The notes below the pieces were generated by a model. That model had not been told where the DNA came from, did not search any database, and saw only the letters and a list, made by a program, of their open reading frames with translations. DNA of 64,000 nt from Paenibacillus_AR mesotrionivorans (GTDB lineage Bacteria > Bacillota > Bacilli > Paenibacillales > NBRC-103111): contig NZ_JBJURJ010000006.1 of assembly GCF_046098205.1 (NCBI RefSeq), forward strand, positions 186,001 through 250,000, given 5' to 3'. The position numbers and the translations under genes are program-made. Position 1 is the stretch's first letter. Each line of letters begins with the position of its first letter. Shown one piece after another: positions 36,302-43,795 of the stretch.

Positions 36302-36638
36302 CGGTTTGCTAGGTCGATTTACACAGGCGATTTGCTCGGTCGTTTAGCTCGGTCGATTTACATGGTCGGTTCGCTCAATCGGTTAGCACAGTTGGTTAGC
36401 ACAGTCGGTTCGCTCAATCGGTTAGCACAGTTGGTTAGCACAGTCGGTTCGCTCAATCGGTTAGCACAGTTGGTTAGCACAGTCGGTTCGCTCAATCGGT
36501 TAGCACAGTTGGTTAGCACAGTCGGTTCGCTCAATCGGTTAGCACAGTTGGTTAGCACAGTTGGTTAGCACAGTTGGTTAGCATGATCGGTTCGCACGCG
36601 CGGTTTGCCCCGTTAGTTAGCCAGATGGTTAGCTCGGT
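36302..36638. repeat. 13-bp minisatellite with 39-bp higher-order repeat
   Basis: About 26 monomers of 13 bp in head-to-tail order, consensus CGGTTAGCACAGT. The core (36367-36548) repeats a 39-bp block of three monomer types: CGGTTCGCTCAAT, CGGTTAGCACAGT, TGGTTAGCACAGT. Four full blocks and part of a fifth are almost identical; flanking monomers are diverged. Because 39 is a multiple of three, both strands stay open over long frames, but no ribosome binding site supports translation. It lies between the stop of the LplC-like permease (36668) and the class A array. Confidence 0.92.
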
Positions 36639-36667
36639 TGAAGGCCGCTCCCCCTCCAATTTTCCGC

Positions 36668-37561
36668 TCACCCCTTTACGGCGCCGATCAAGATTCCCTT
36701 GACGAAGAACCGTTGGAAAAACGGGTACACAATCAAAATGGGCAGCACCACGATCATGGTGACGGTCATCCGGACGGAAGTGGGCGTCTGCATATTGGCC
36801 ACGCTGGCCGCCATGTCGGGGGAGCTACGAATGAGCGCCGCCAAGGAGCTGGACTCGTTAAGATAGCGCCACAGGAGGAATTGCAGGGTGAAGTATTTGG
36901 TATTCGTCATCAGGAAGGCCGTGTCCACAAAGGAGTTCCATTGGTTAACGGCGGAGAAGATGGTGATGGTGGCCAGAATCGGCATAATTAGCGGCACCAT
37001 AATGCTGCCAAAGCAGCGCAAGTAACCCGCCCCGTCCATAGCTGCAGATTCCTCCAAAGCCGGCGGAATGGCTTCGATGAAGGTTTTAACCAGAATAATA
37101 TTGAAGGGTGTAATAATCGTCGGTAGAATGTATGCCAGATAATTGTTGGTCAAATGCAGGTTGTTCATGGTGATGTACCAGGGAATCAGCCCGGCGCTGA
37201 AGTACATGGTAACAATGATGAACCGGTACCAGATGCGGCGTCCCCACATTTCGTTTTTGGTGAAAAGGTAGCCGAGAAAGGCGGATGAGGCCACCGTAAG
37301 CAGAGTGCCGCAGACCGTGCGATATATGGACACTACGGCGGCATGGCTGAGCCCGCTGATGGCCAGAACCTTCACATAATTGCCGAAGTGGATGCCGCGC
37401 GGGTAAAATTTAATTTCACCCGCCGCCGACAAATCATTGGCGCTGACCGTATTGATGAACAGATAATAGAACGGATACAGGCAGCTTAAGGTAAAAATGC
37501 CGAAGAACAGATACAGGCATATCTGGAACCCCACCTCACCCGCCGTCGTTTTCCTGCGCAT
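36668..37561 (-). CDS. ABC sugar permease, LplC/YtcP type
   Basis: A 297-residue permease with six membrane segments. The cytoplasmic EAA loop reads EESAAMDGAGYLRCFGSIMV, with L-I-M-P following. LYPFYYLFINTVSANDL near the N-terminus and TPTSVRMTVTMIVVLPILIV near the C-terminus are typical of the LplC/YtcP (CUT1) group. ATG 37561 follows GGGGGAGG by four bases. It is 19 bases downstream of the LplB-like gene and forms the heterodimeric channel with it. No ATPase is encoded in the window; members of this group commonly share a household MsmX-type ATPase. Confidence 0.93.
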   Translation of the reverse strand: MRRKTTAGEVGFQICLYLFFGIFTLSCLYPFYYLFINTVSANDLSAAGEIKFYPRGIHFGNYVKVLAISGLSHAAVVSIYRTVCGTLLTVASSAFLGYLFTKNEMWGRRIWYRFIIVTMYFSAGLIPWYITMNNLHLTNNYLAYILPTIITPFNIILVKTFIEAIPPALEESAAMDGAGYLRCFGSIMVPLIMPILATITIFSAVNQWNSFVDTAFLMTNTKYFTLQFLLWRYLNESSSLAALIRSSPDMAASVANMQTPTSVRMTVTMIVVLPILIVYPFFQRFFVKGILIGAVKG

Positions 37562-37580
37562 GTGTCCTCCCCCTTTCCGT

Positions 37581-38552
37581 TTAAATAATGGATTCGCCCC
37601 GGACTGCCTTGGAGAGTGTATTGGCGGTGAACAGCAGAAACACGCTTATGATGGATTTCAGCATGCTGACGGCGGTGGCGAAGGGAAAGTTGTTGGCGAA
37701 GGCGATATTGTACACGTACAGGTCCAGCACCTCGATGGAATCCTTGTTCATGGCGTTCTGGAAGGCAAAGTATTGCTCCATGCCGTTATTTACAAAATTC
37801 CCGATGGACAACAGCAGCAGCACGAAAAAGGTGGGCATCAGGCCGGGCACGGTAATATGCCAGATTTTGCGGAAGCGTCCCGCGCCGTCGGTTTCCGCCG
37901 CCTCGTAGAGATCCTGGTCGATGCCTGCAATCGCCGCCAGATACAGGATGGCTCCCCAGCCCAGGGATTTCCACCAGTACCAGATGATCATTTTGAGCCA
38001 AATGTGGGAGGAGGAGGCCAGGAAGTTGTAATCCTCCGGCACCATCCCCAACCGGGCCAGCAGAGCGGTAATGACACCGTTATCCACGGAAAAAAGGGAG
38101 AAAGCCAAGGCATACACCAGAATCCAGCTGATGAAATTGGGAATGGTGGTCAGCGTCTGCGCCAGCTTGCGGTACCAGCCATGCCGGATTTCGGCCAGCA
38201 GAATGGCGAAGATGAGAGGCAAAAACGAGGTGACAATCCCCAGGGAGCTCATGGCCAGCGTGTTTTTCATCACCCGGAGGACCTCGGCCGTTTGGGTGGG
38301 GTTGGCGACGATGGACTTAAACCATTTGAGCCCGGCAAACGGCGTATCCTTCAGCGGTATACCCGGTATGTAGTCATAGAAAGCATAAATCCAGCCGCTT
38401 ATCGGTAAATAATAGAAGATAAACGTAATAACCAGAAACGGAAAGGCCATCAAAAACAGCTTATGCTTGTTCTGCAGCTTGCCCGCTCCCGGCTGCCGCT
38501 TTACCAGTAGCGGCTTACCCTGCTCAGTCCCTTCCGTTGGCAGCCCCCTCAT
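37581..38552 (-). CDS. ABC sugar permease, LplB type
   Basis: A 323-residue permease with six membrane segments (first about 33-53). The EAA loop is DLYEAAETDGAGRFRKIWHI with TVPGLMPTFFVLLLLSIG following, matching the LplB/YteP group. GIPLKDTPFAGLKWF and LTTIPNFISWILVYALAFSL are further family hallmarks. I chose ATG 38552 because AGGTG lies just upstream; ATG 38573 would add seven residues but has no Shine-Dalgarno sequence. It is the first gene of the importer; two 14-bp direct repeats spaced 21 bp lie about 105-140 bases upstream. Confidence 0.92.
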   Translation of the reverse strand: MRGLPTEGTEQGKPLLVKRQPGAGKLQNKHKLFLMAFPFLVITFIFYYLPISGWIYAFYDYIPGIPLKDTPFAGLKWFKSIVANPTQTAEVLRVMKNTLAMSSLGIVTSFLPLIFAILLAEIRHGWYRKLAQTLTTIPNFISWILVYALAFSLFSVDNGVITALLARLGMVPEDYNFLASSSHIWLKMIIWYWWKSLGWGAILYLAAIAGIDQDLYEAAETDGAGRFRKIWHITVPGLMPTFFVLLLLSIGNFVNNGMEQYFAFQNAMNKDSIEVLDLYVYNIAFANNFPFATAVSMLKSIISVFLLFTANTLSKAVRGESII

Positions 38553-38657
38553 ACACTCACCTGCCCTTCTCATTGTTTACGCTTTCATTTTACCGGACAA
38601 CAGCCTTCCCCCGTGTGGGACGCCGGACTCCGTTTTGGGGAGAACGGTTGCCGGTAA

Positions 38658-38692
38658 TGGAACCATTTTCACCGCATATCGAACCGTTTTCA
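38658..38692 (-). promoter_or_regulatory. Tandem 14-bp direct repeats upstream of the ABC permease operon
   Basis: On the minus strand: TGAAAACGGTTCGA (38679-38692) and TGAAAATGGTTCCA (38658-38671), 21 bp apart start to start, two helical turns. This suits an AraC-type dimer such as the YesN-like regulator. Each also resembles a catabolite (cre) site with one mismatch. Confidence 0.5.
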
Positions 38693-38708
38693 CACCTGGG
38701 CAAACGCG

Positions 38709-38912
38709 CTAACGGAACTCAGCGGAACTCAGCGGAACTCAGCGGACCTTAGAGGCCAAAATCCGCTATTTGGCCGCGTTAACGGAACTGAACGACGCTT
38801 AGCCTGCTTAGCTGACCAATTGGACTGCAAAATGTGCTCTTAGGTACGCTGAGTTCCGATAGAAAACAAATTGGTCCATTTCCAGCCGCTACGTGCTTCC
38901 CAGTTCCGTTAG
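38709..38912. repeat. Dyad repeat array, class A variant, with slippage expansion
   Basis: Forward units start at 38709 and 38779, inverted units are 38837-38862 and 38887-38912. Heads read CTAACGGAACT; tails are CTTAG or GTAGC instead of TATTTG. The first unit contains CGGAACTCAG three times in a row. Removing two of these 10-bp copies restores the 50-bp pitch and exact symmetry of the other arrays. It begins 128 bases past the stop of the DUF350 gene. Confidence 0.75.
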
Positions 38913-39040
38913 CATTCCTGCAGAGTTCCCGCTCCTACGGATTTGGTTTGCAAAACACGGGCAGCATAAATAACAAAAAAGCTGTCCCTTCGGTCATAGG
39001 AATGACCTCGGGGACAGCTTATTTGCTTTGAGCCCACATA

Positions 39041-39430
39041 TTAGATAATCAGGCTGCTGACGGAAAAGCCCATGCCCACGTAAACGGAGGCCAGCAGAAT
39101 GCCGACAGCCACGTTGCCTTTTTGCAGCTGCTCATGAAGGGTAAGCTTGGGTGTAACCAGTTCCAGCACCCAATATGCTGCCAGCAGGCAGACGTAGCCT
39201 ACCGCAAACCACAAGGCCATATGCCAGATGGTGCTGTTGGTGAAGGCGGAAACCCCCAGGATAATTGCCGTTCCCAAAAATTTGCCGCCCATGGCCAAAC
39301 CTACCGCTACATTCCCCTTGCGCAGCTCCTCCATGTCATTAAACGGAGTCATCCAATTGAATACCAGCATCCCAATAAATTGCAAAACAATAATTACTGC
39401 CACGCTGATGATAATATTAACTGCTACCAT
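39041..39430 (-). CDS. DUF350 family membrane protein
   Basis: A 129-residue, four-segment membrane protein made of two similar halves (ELRKGNVAVGLAMGGKFLGT and EQLQKGNVAVGILLASVYVG), the DUF350/UPF0719 signature shared with E. coli YjfL. ATG 39430 overlaps the stop codon of the preceding lipoprotein gene by one base, with GGGGGTG nine bases upstream, so translation is coupled. The family often occurs next to glutathionylspermidine-synthase-like genes, as here. Biochemical function is unknown. Confidence 0.9.
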   Translation of the reverse strand: MVAVNIIISVAVIIVLQFIGMLVFNWMTPFNDMEELRKGNVAVGLAMGGKFLGTAIILGVSAFTNSTIWHMALWFAVGYVCLLAAYWVLELVTPKLTLHEQLQKGNVAVGILLASVYVGMGFSVSSLII

Positions 39431-40104
39431 TAGTCCGCCCACCCCCTGAATTTTGCCATAGCCAAGTCATAATCGCCGAAGTCATGGACTTCCTCCAGCA
39501 TGACCTTTACCGTTTTTTGCTCCTTCATACTCTTATAACGCTCCTCCGGAATCGGCTGCTTGACGCTGTTGCCGGTAGGAAGCGTAATGACCGCAAAATA
39601 CCTGGACTTGCCCTGGTAGTCGGTTTTGTAGACGCCCACCAGATCCACTTCCGTTTTCAGCTGGACCTTAAGCCCGGCAAGATCCGTCTGGGCCGCATCT
39701 GCGGTCCGGTAGCTTTTGAGGGGGGCCCACTGGGACAAATTGACGCTGTTCTGGCCGTCGGAAGCGGTTTTCATTTCCGCGGTCATGTACGACATCACCC
39801 ATACTTTGTCTCCTGTGGCGTAGTTATCGTCATTGGGCAGAAGCTGGTTGTTGGGGGAAATGGTCATATCCGAACCCACCAGATCGCCAACCTTGGCTTC
39901 CTCCACCTTATAATCCCACGGCACCGTGGAGCTGCCTGCCGCGGCAGCCGACTTGGCCTTGCTGGAGGAGGCGCTTTTCCCGGAATCCTGCCCGCAGCCT
40001 GCGGCCATACCGCCGGCCAGCACCAGTACCAATGCGCCCATCAGCATCCGCTTCACGGGACGCCAGCCGCCGCTTTTCCTTCTTTCGTTTGAGTTGGCTA
40101 TCAT
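39430..40104 (-). CDS. Lipoprotein of the YgiC/DUF350 operon
   Basis: A 224-residue exported protein: a basic N-terminus, hydrophobic core (MLMGALVLVLAGGMAAGC) and a lipobox-like AAGC, then a Ser/Ala-rich linker. The folded part includes VGDLVGSDMTISPNNQLLPN, GDKVWVMSYMTAEMKTASDG and LKVQLKTEVDLVGVYKTD. I recognise no domain. ATG 40104 has GGAAGGA nine bases upstream. It sits five bases after the YgiC-like gene and one base into the DUF350 gene, so it belongs firmly to this operon. Confidence 0.82.
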   Translation of the reverse strand: MIANSNERRKSGGWRPVKRMLMGALVLVLAGGMAAGCGQDSGKSASSSKAKSAAAAGSSTVPWDYKVEEAKVGDLVGSDMTISPNNQLLPNDDNYATGDKVWVMSYMTAEMKTASDGQNSVNLSQWAPLKSYRTADAAQTDLAGLKVQLKTEVDLVGVYKTDYQGKSRYFAVITLPTGNSVKQPIPEERYKSMKEQKTVKVMLEEVHDFGDYDLAMAKFRGWAD

Positions 40105-40109
40105 ATAGC

Positions 40110-41306
40110 TCAATCCTTCCTCACTCCCATCGCCACAAAACGGCTGGAGTTTCCCGTAATCAGTCCGCCCGCCCGGCCCAGCAGGCCGCAGGCTTCCCCG
40201 TGAATCATGAACACACCGGTTAACAGATGATATTCTCCGTCATGCAGCCGGACGCGGGGCAAATCGGCACGCGCCTGGTACACCGGCCGGAAAAAGACAC
40301 TGGTATCAAAGCCGTCCTGGTCCTTTATCTCCATCCCGCCTTCCGCGCCGTACATCCGCACGGAGCCGCCCTCCCGGCCAAACATGGATTTCTCCACATA
40401 ATCGCCGTGTAAAACAGGCTCGTTATAGGTAGGCAGCATATAGGCTTCAATGGCGTCATGCTCGGTTTCGCTAAAAAACGGAGCCTTCAGCTCATGCAGG
40501 CCCCAAATCACCGCCTGCAGGCCTTTGGACTGGAGGATCACCGCATGGGGAGAATTGAGTATCCGGAGCTGTCCGGTTTCAATGCTGTACGCCAAGGCCT
40601 CTCCGCCGTCATCGACCCCCATCCATTCCTTGGGGTAAAGGGCGAATAAGCTGTCGATGGCCTGGCCGGACGCGTCCCGCAAAACTCCCTCATCCACCCA
40701 CAGGTCAAGGGTGTCCACACAGATGACAGGCTGCTCCATATGCCGGACCAGCATATCGATGGTGCCGCTGTCCTCCTCGTGTTTGCCGTAGGCGATGCAG
40801 GCCGCATAAGCGGGAGGCGCCTCCGCAAAGGCCCGCTGCACCTGCCTGGCCATGCCGGTATTCGGCGTCCACAGGCCATGCTGGCTGCACATCCACGGTG
40901 TTGCCACAGAGGACTCCACATAGCCCGTAGGCGTATCCGCGTTCAGCTCCATGAGCTTGATAGTTCCGCCAAGCCCCACGCTAAAATCGAATCGGGCATA
41001 ACGGGAGAGCAGCCCCGGCTCCTCCGGGGGAACGGCGTCCAGCCCATCCCAGAGCACCTCCGGTATAGACAGGAGCTCATACATATCCCGTCTGCCGTGG
41101 ACGAAACGCGCGGCTTTGTCGAAGATGCCCCAAAGCAGCTGGCATGCATCCTGCAGCTCCTCCCAGACCCGCGGGTCCATGGCTACCGCCTGATCCACCC
41201 AATACGCCTCTTCCTCCAGATCCGCCCAGCCGAAGCCCATTTCCTTCAGCTGCTGTACCCGCTGCGCCCTGTCCTCTGCGGGTTGGCCTACCACCTGAAA
41301 GCTCAT
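40110..41306 (-). CDS. Glutathionylspermidine-synthase-like ATP-grasp protein (YgiC/YjfC type)
   Basis: A 398-residue protein of the glutathionylspermidine synthase, preATP-grasp-like family. Diagnostic stretches are KLMELNADTPTGYVESSVAT, LYPKEWM, KGLQAVIWGLHEL, MLPTYNEPVLHGDYVEKSMF and GREGGSVRMYGAEGG, the ATP-grasp lysine and nucleotide loop region. The amidase domain of true bifunctional GspSA is absent, as in YgiC and YjfC, whose peptide-ligase substrate is unknown. ATG 41306 has GGAGGAGA nine bases upstream. Its partners are a Ser-rich protein upstream and a lipoprotein and DUF350 protein downstream. Confidence 0.92.
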   Translation of the reverse strand: MSFQVVGQPAEDRAQRVQQLKEMGFGWADLEEEAYWVDQAVAMDPRVWEELQDACQLLWGIFDKAARFVHGRRDMYELLSIPEVLWDGLDAVPPEEPGLLSRYARFDFSVGLGGTIKLMELNADTPTGYVESSVATPWMCSQHGLWTPNTGMARQVQRAFAEAPPAYAACIAYGKHEEDSGTIDMLVRHMEQPVICVDTLDLWVDEGVLRDASGQAIDSLFALYPKEWMGVDDGGEALAYSIETGQLRILNSPHAVILQSKGLQAVIWGLHELKAPFFSETEHDAIEAYMLPTYNEPVLHGDYVEKSMFGREGGSVRMYGAEGGMEIKDQDGFDTSVFFRPVYQARADLPRVRLHDGEYHLLTGVFMIHGEACGLLGRAGGLITGNSSRFVAMGVRKD

Positions 41307-41350
41307 GCTTTACCGTCTCCTCCGTTTTGAAGTTCCTGCCCTAGCCTTCA

Positions 41351-42358
41351 TCAGCTGCCGGAGCTGCTGCTGCCGGAAAAGCCGCTGGACTTCCCGCCGA
41401 TGCTGCCGGAGGACGAGGATTTGCTGGAGCTGGAAGACGACGATGACGACGATTTACTCGATGAAGAGGATGATGACGATGATTTGCTGCTGTCGACGGA
41501 CGATGAGCTTCCGCTTGAAGTTGACCCGGAAGAGGTAGAGCTCCCGGTAGATGATTTCGTTGCATTATCTGCCGGCTTGCTGGCCGAGGAGGATTGGCCT
41601 GTTGCCGGTTTGGTTCCGGTTCCTGCCGATGTTCCGGAGGTTCCCGAATTACTGGAGCCGGAGGAAGACCCGGAGGTTGTTCCCGATTTGGACGCCGTAG
41701 CCTTATTGATGCTGCCGGACTTGGTGTTGAATGAGCCGCTGGATACGCTGGTTTTGGGCTTCACATTGCTGCCCGGAACCTGCTTGTTCTGGAACGTACC
41801 CGCTGAATAAGTCTTGGGCTGATACGGCTGATTGGTTCTGGCATCGTAGGAAGGATAGCTTTGGTGCCATCTTCCCGACGAATATGAACCCCCGCTGTTG
41901 AACAGCAGGTGGTACAGAAGCATGTCATCCCATCCAAAGCTGCTGCCCTGGTGGATAATCGTCGTGTTTCCGCCGCCTGTGGAGCCTGAGGCTCCGCCGG
42001 TTCCGGTATTGGCCTGCATCTGGGGAACAACCCCCTGCAGTTCCTCTTCGGGGAGGGCAGGCAGACTCCAGTCCACACTGGCGTCATAATAAGCCTTTAC
42101 CTCTTCCGTAGACCATTCCGACAGGGTAGGCTGGGCTGTTTCCGCTGCGAATGCGCCGCTGCCCCCCATCAGCAATCCCGGGGCCAGAAGCATATGGGCC
42201 GCCAAGGTCATACCCAATGAGGTGGACAACACCTTAACGGGAAGCCGCACCGCTCTGTCAGACGCTTCGGAGGAATCTCCGGCGCTGCGGGGCAATCCCG
42301 TATGGGATTGGATCTCCCCGGGAACAGCAGGCTGTCTATTTTCGTCTTGATGATTCAT
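41351..42358 (-). CDS. Ser/Gly-rich exported protein, YgiB/DUF1190-like
   Basis: A 335-residue protein. A hydrophobic segment (about residues 46-70, LGMTLAAHMLLAPGLLMGGS) is a late signal or membrane anchor. The middle has HQGSSFGWDDMLLYHLLFNS and GRWHQSYPSYDARTNQPYQP. The last 120 residues are mostly Ser, Gly and Lys. The FGW..LLYHLLF core, the YxxxTN motif and the Ser-rich tail ending in G-F-S-G-S recall DUF1190 proteins (YgiB, YjfM), which precede ygiC/yjfC in E. coli. The same order holds here. ATG 42358 has AGGAGA eight bases upstream. Family assignment is by resemblance plus context. Confidence 0.75.
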   Translation of the reverse strand: MNHQDENRQPAVPGEIQSHTGLPRSAGDSSEASDRAVRLPVKVLSTSLGMTLAAHMLLAPGLLMGGSGAFAAETAQPTLSEWSTEEVKAYYDASVDWSLPALPEEELQGVVPQMQANTGTGGASGSTGGGNTTIIHQGSSFGWDDMLLYHLLFNSGGSYSSGRWHQSYPSYDARTNQPYQPKTYSAGTFQNKQVPGSNVKPKTSVSSGSFNTKSGSINKATASKSGTTSGSSSGSSNSGTSGTSAGTGTKPATGQSSSASKPADNATKSSTGSSTSSGSTSSGSSSSVDSSKSSSSSSSSSKSSSSSSSSSSKSSSSGSIGGKSSGFSGSSSSGS

Positions 42359-42428
42359 AGATTCATTCTCCTTTCACCGCACCGGTGTATCCGGTCCGGT
42401 TCTTCCTTACGGATTGGCGCAAGGCGTC

Positions 42429-42653
42429 TTACCCCTCCGCCGTTTCGGCCGCTTCCTGCTTCACGGCCAGCACCAGAACCTCCATATAGGGTTCGTTGAT
42501 ATTCAACCGGCCTTCCACCATTTCATATTCCTTGCCGTTGATCAGCAGATAATTGGCATGATTCATCAGGGCGATCATCTGATCGTTCCAGTCTCTTGCA
42601 TCCAGTGCCACCAGCTCGCCTGCTTCTGTTTTTTCCATAATGACTACCTTCAT
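42429..42653 (-). CDS. Small hypothetical protein at the head of the YgiB/YgiC-like operon
   Basis: A 74-residue acidic protein (MKVVIMEKTEAGELVALDAR, NYLLINGKEYEMVEGRLNIN, EVLVLAVKQ), probably a small beta-rich cytoplasmic protein. No family recognised. ATG 42653 lies ten bases after GGGAGG. It is 70 bases upstream of the Ser-rich protein gene on the same strand and may be its first operon partner. Confidence 0.72.
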   Translation of the reverse strand: MKVVIMEKTEAGELVALDARDWNDQMIALMNHANYLLINGKEYEMVEGRLNINEPYMEVLVLAVKQEAAETAEG

Positions 42654-42743
42654 TGTTTTCCAGCCTCCCGCATCCGTTAATGATTTACCCCGTTTGGGTC
42701 ATGCTTAATATAACGTAAAGGAGCTTGTGAAGGTTTCATATGC

Positions 42744-43634
42744 TCAGCCGGGAAATCCTGCATCCTCCGCTCTGATGACAAGCCGGGCAGCCAGAATGTC
42801 CCCCGGCTCAATCCATACCAGATCCCCTCCCCGGTTCAATTCCCCGGTAAGGCCCATCCATGGTTCCACACAGATAAATTCCGCACCCGGAACAGTCCAA
42901 ATCACCACATAGCGGAAGTGGCGGGAATACTCCATTTCGATCCTCCGCCCCGTTCCGGGCAGGCAGAAGGCAATCCGCGGCTCCCCTGCATCCAGAAGCG
43001 CCACCGCCTCCTTCAGCGGACCGATATCCAGACGTCCGGTAAACGGCTTTACGCTACCGTCGTTGTAATCCATATAACGTGATGCATCCGTTTCATAAAC
43101 CAGATCCTTCTCGGCCGCGGCAAAATAAGGATGGAAGCCCGGATACACCGGCATCCGCGCATCAGACAGGTTCTGATACTCCTGTTCAATGACAAGCGCT
43201 CCCTTTTGGACCCGGTAGGTAAAGACCAGCTTGAAGGCAAACGGATAGGAAGCCAGCATGTCCGACGTAGATTCCAGCCCCAGTACCGCGTACGGCTCCC
43301 CGTCAGCCGATACCCCCGTCTCCTCCACCGTCCACGGGGAGGTCCGCGCCAGCCCGTGATTCTTCATGGCGTAGCGTTGTCCCTGCCACTCATACGCCCC
43401 GTCCGCCAATTGGCCGCTGATGGGGAACAGCACCGGATTGCCACCGCGGATATTGGCATTGGGGTCGAGGAAGGTTCCCCGGTCCAAATAAAACACCTCG
43501 TTCCCTCCGGGGGCATAACCCGTGGCAATGCCTCCCCGCTCGGGGCAAAGGCGCAAGGTGGTTTCTGTGGAAGCCTCGAATAACTCCAGCATCCGGTAAG
43601 GCCCGTCCTGATATTCATTCACTTGGGATATCAC
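42744..43634 (-). CDS. Aldose 1-epimerase family protein
   Basis: A 296-residue GalM-like mutarotase. Family features in order: GGIATGYAPGGNEVFYLDRG, RGGNPVLFPISGQLADGAYE, MKNHGLARTSPW (catalytic His), VYPGFHPYFAA (second His) and FICVEPWMGLTGELNRGG with the catalytic Glu. It interconverts anomers of a hexose or a phosphorylated sugar. The start is GTG 43634, eight bases after AGGAGGG; a TTG at 43661 lies upstream of that site and is rejected. It is a single gene, divergent from the MFS transporter at 43796. Confidence 0.92.
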   Translation of the reverse strand: MISQVNEYQDGPYRMLELFEASTETTLRLCPERGGIATGYAPGGNEVFYLDRGTFLDPNANIRGGNPVLFPISGQLADGAYEWQGQRYAMKNHGLARTSPWTVEETGVSADGEPYAVLGLESTSDMLASYPFAFKLVFTYRVQKGALVIEQEYQNLSDARMPVYPGFHPYFAAAEKDLVYETDASRYMDYNDGSVKPFTGRLDIGPLKEAVALLDAGEPRIAFCLPGTGRRIEMEYSRHFRYVVIWTVPGAEFICVEPWMGLTGELNRGGDLVWIEPGDILAARLVIRAEDAGFPG

Positions 43635-43795
43635 GTGCTTACCCCTCCTTGTATGGTTCAATTCCCTAATCGCAACGAAAAAAATAAAAATTTTACCAGC
43701 ATCCTATTCTATCATGAATTCCGTTGATATAGTTCGAACATTCCGGTGATATTCTGAAGGAAAGTTGAACGAATTCACCGACAGGAGAGATCCGT

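Noticed and set aside
36332..36568. Repeat-coded proteins on both strands in the minisatellite
   Set aside because: A 39-bp block keeps frames open by arithmetic. No Shine-Dalgarno sequence or signal peptide; both strands are equally open.
41400..41810. Acidic 136-codon plus-strand protein
   Set aside because: Mirror of the Ser-rich codons of the YgiB-like gene; the acidic runs are just the complement of Ser codons.
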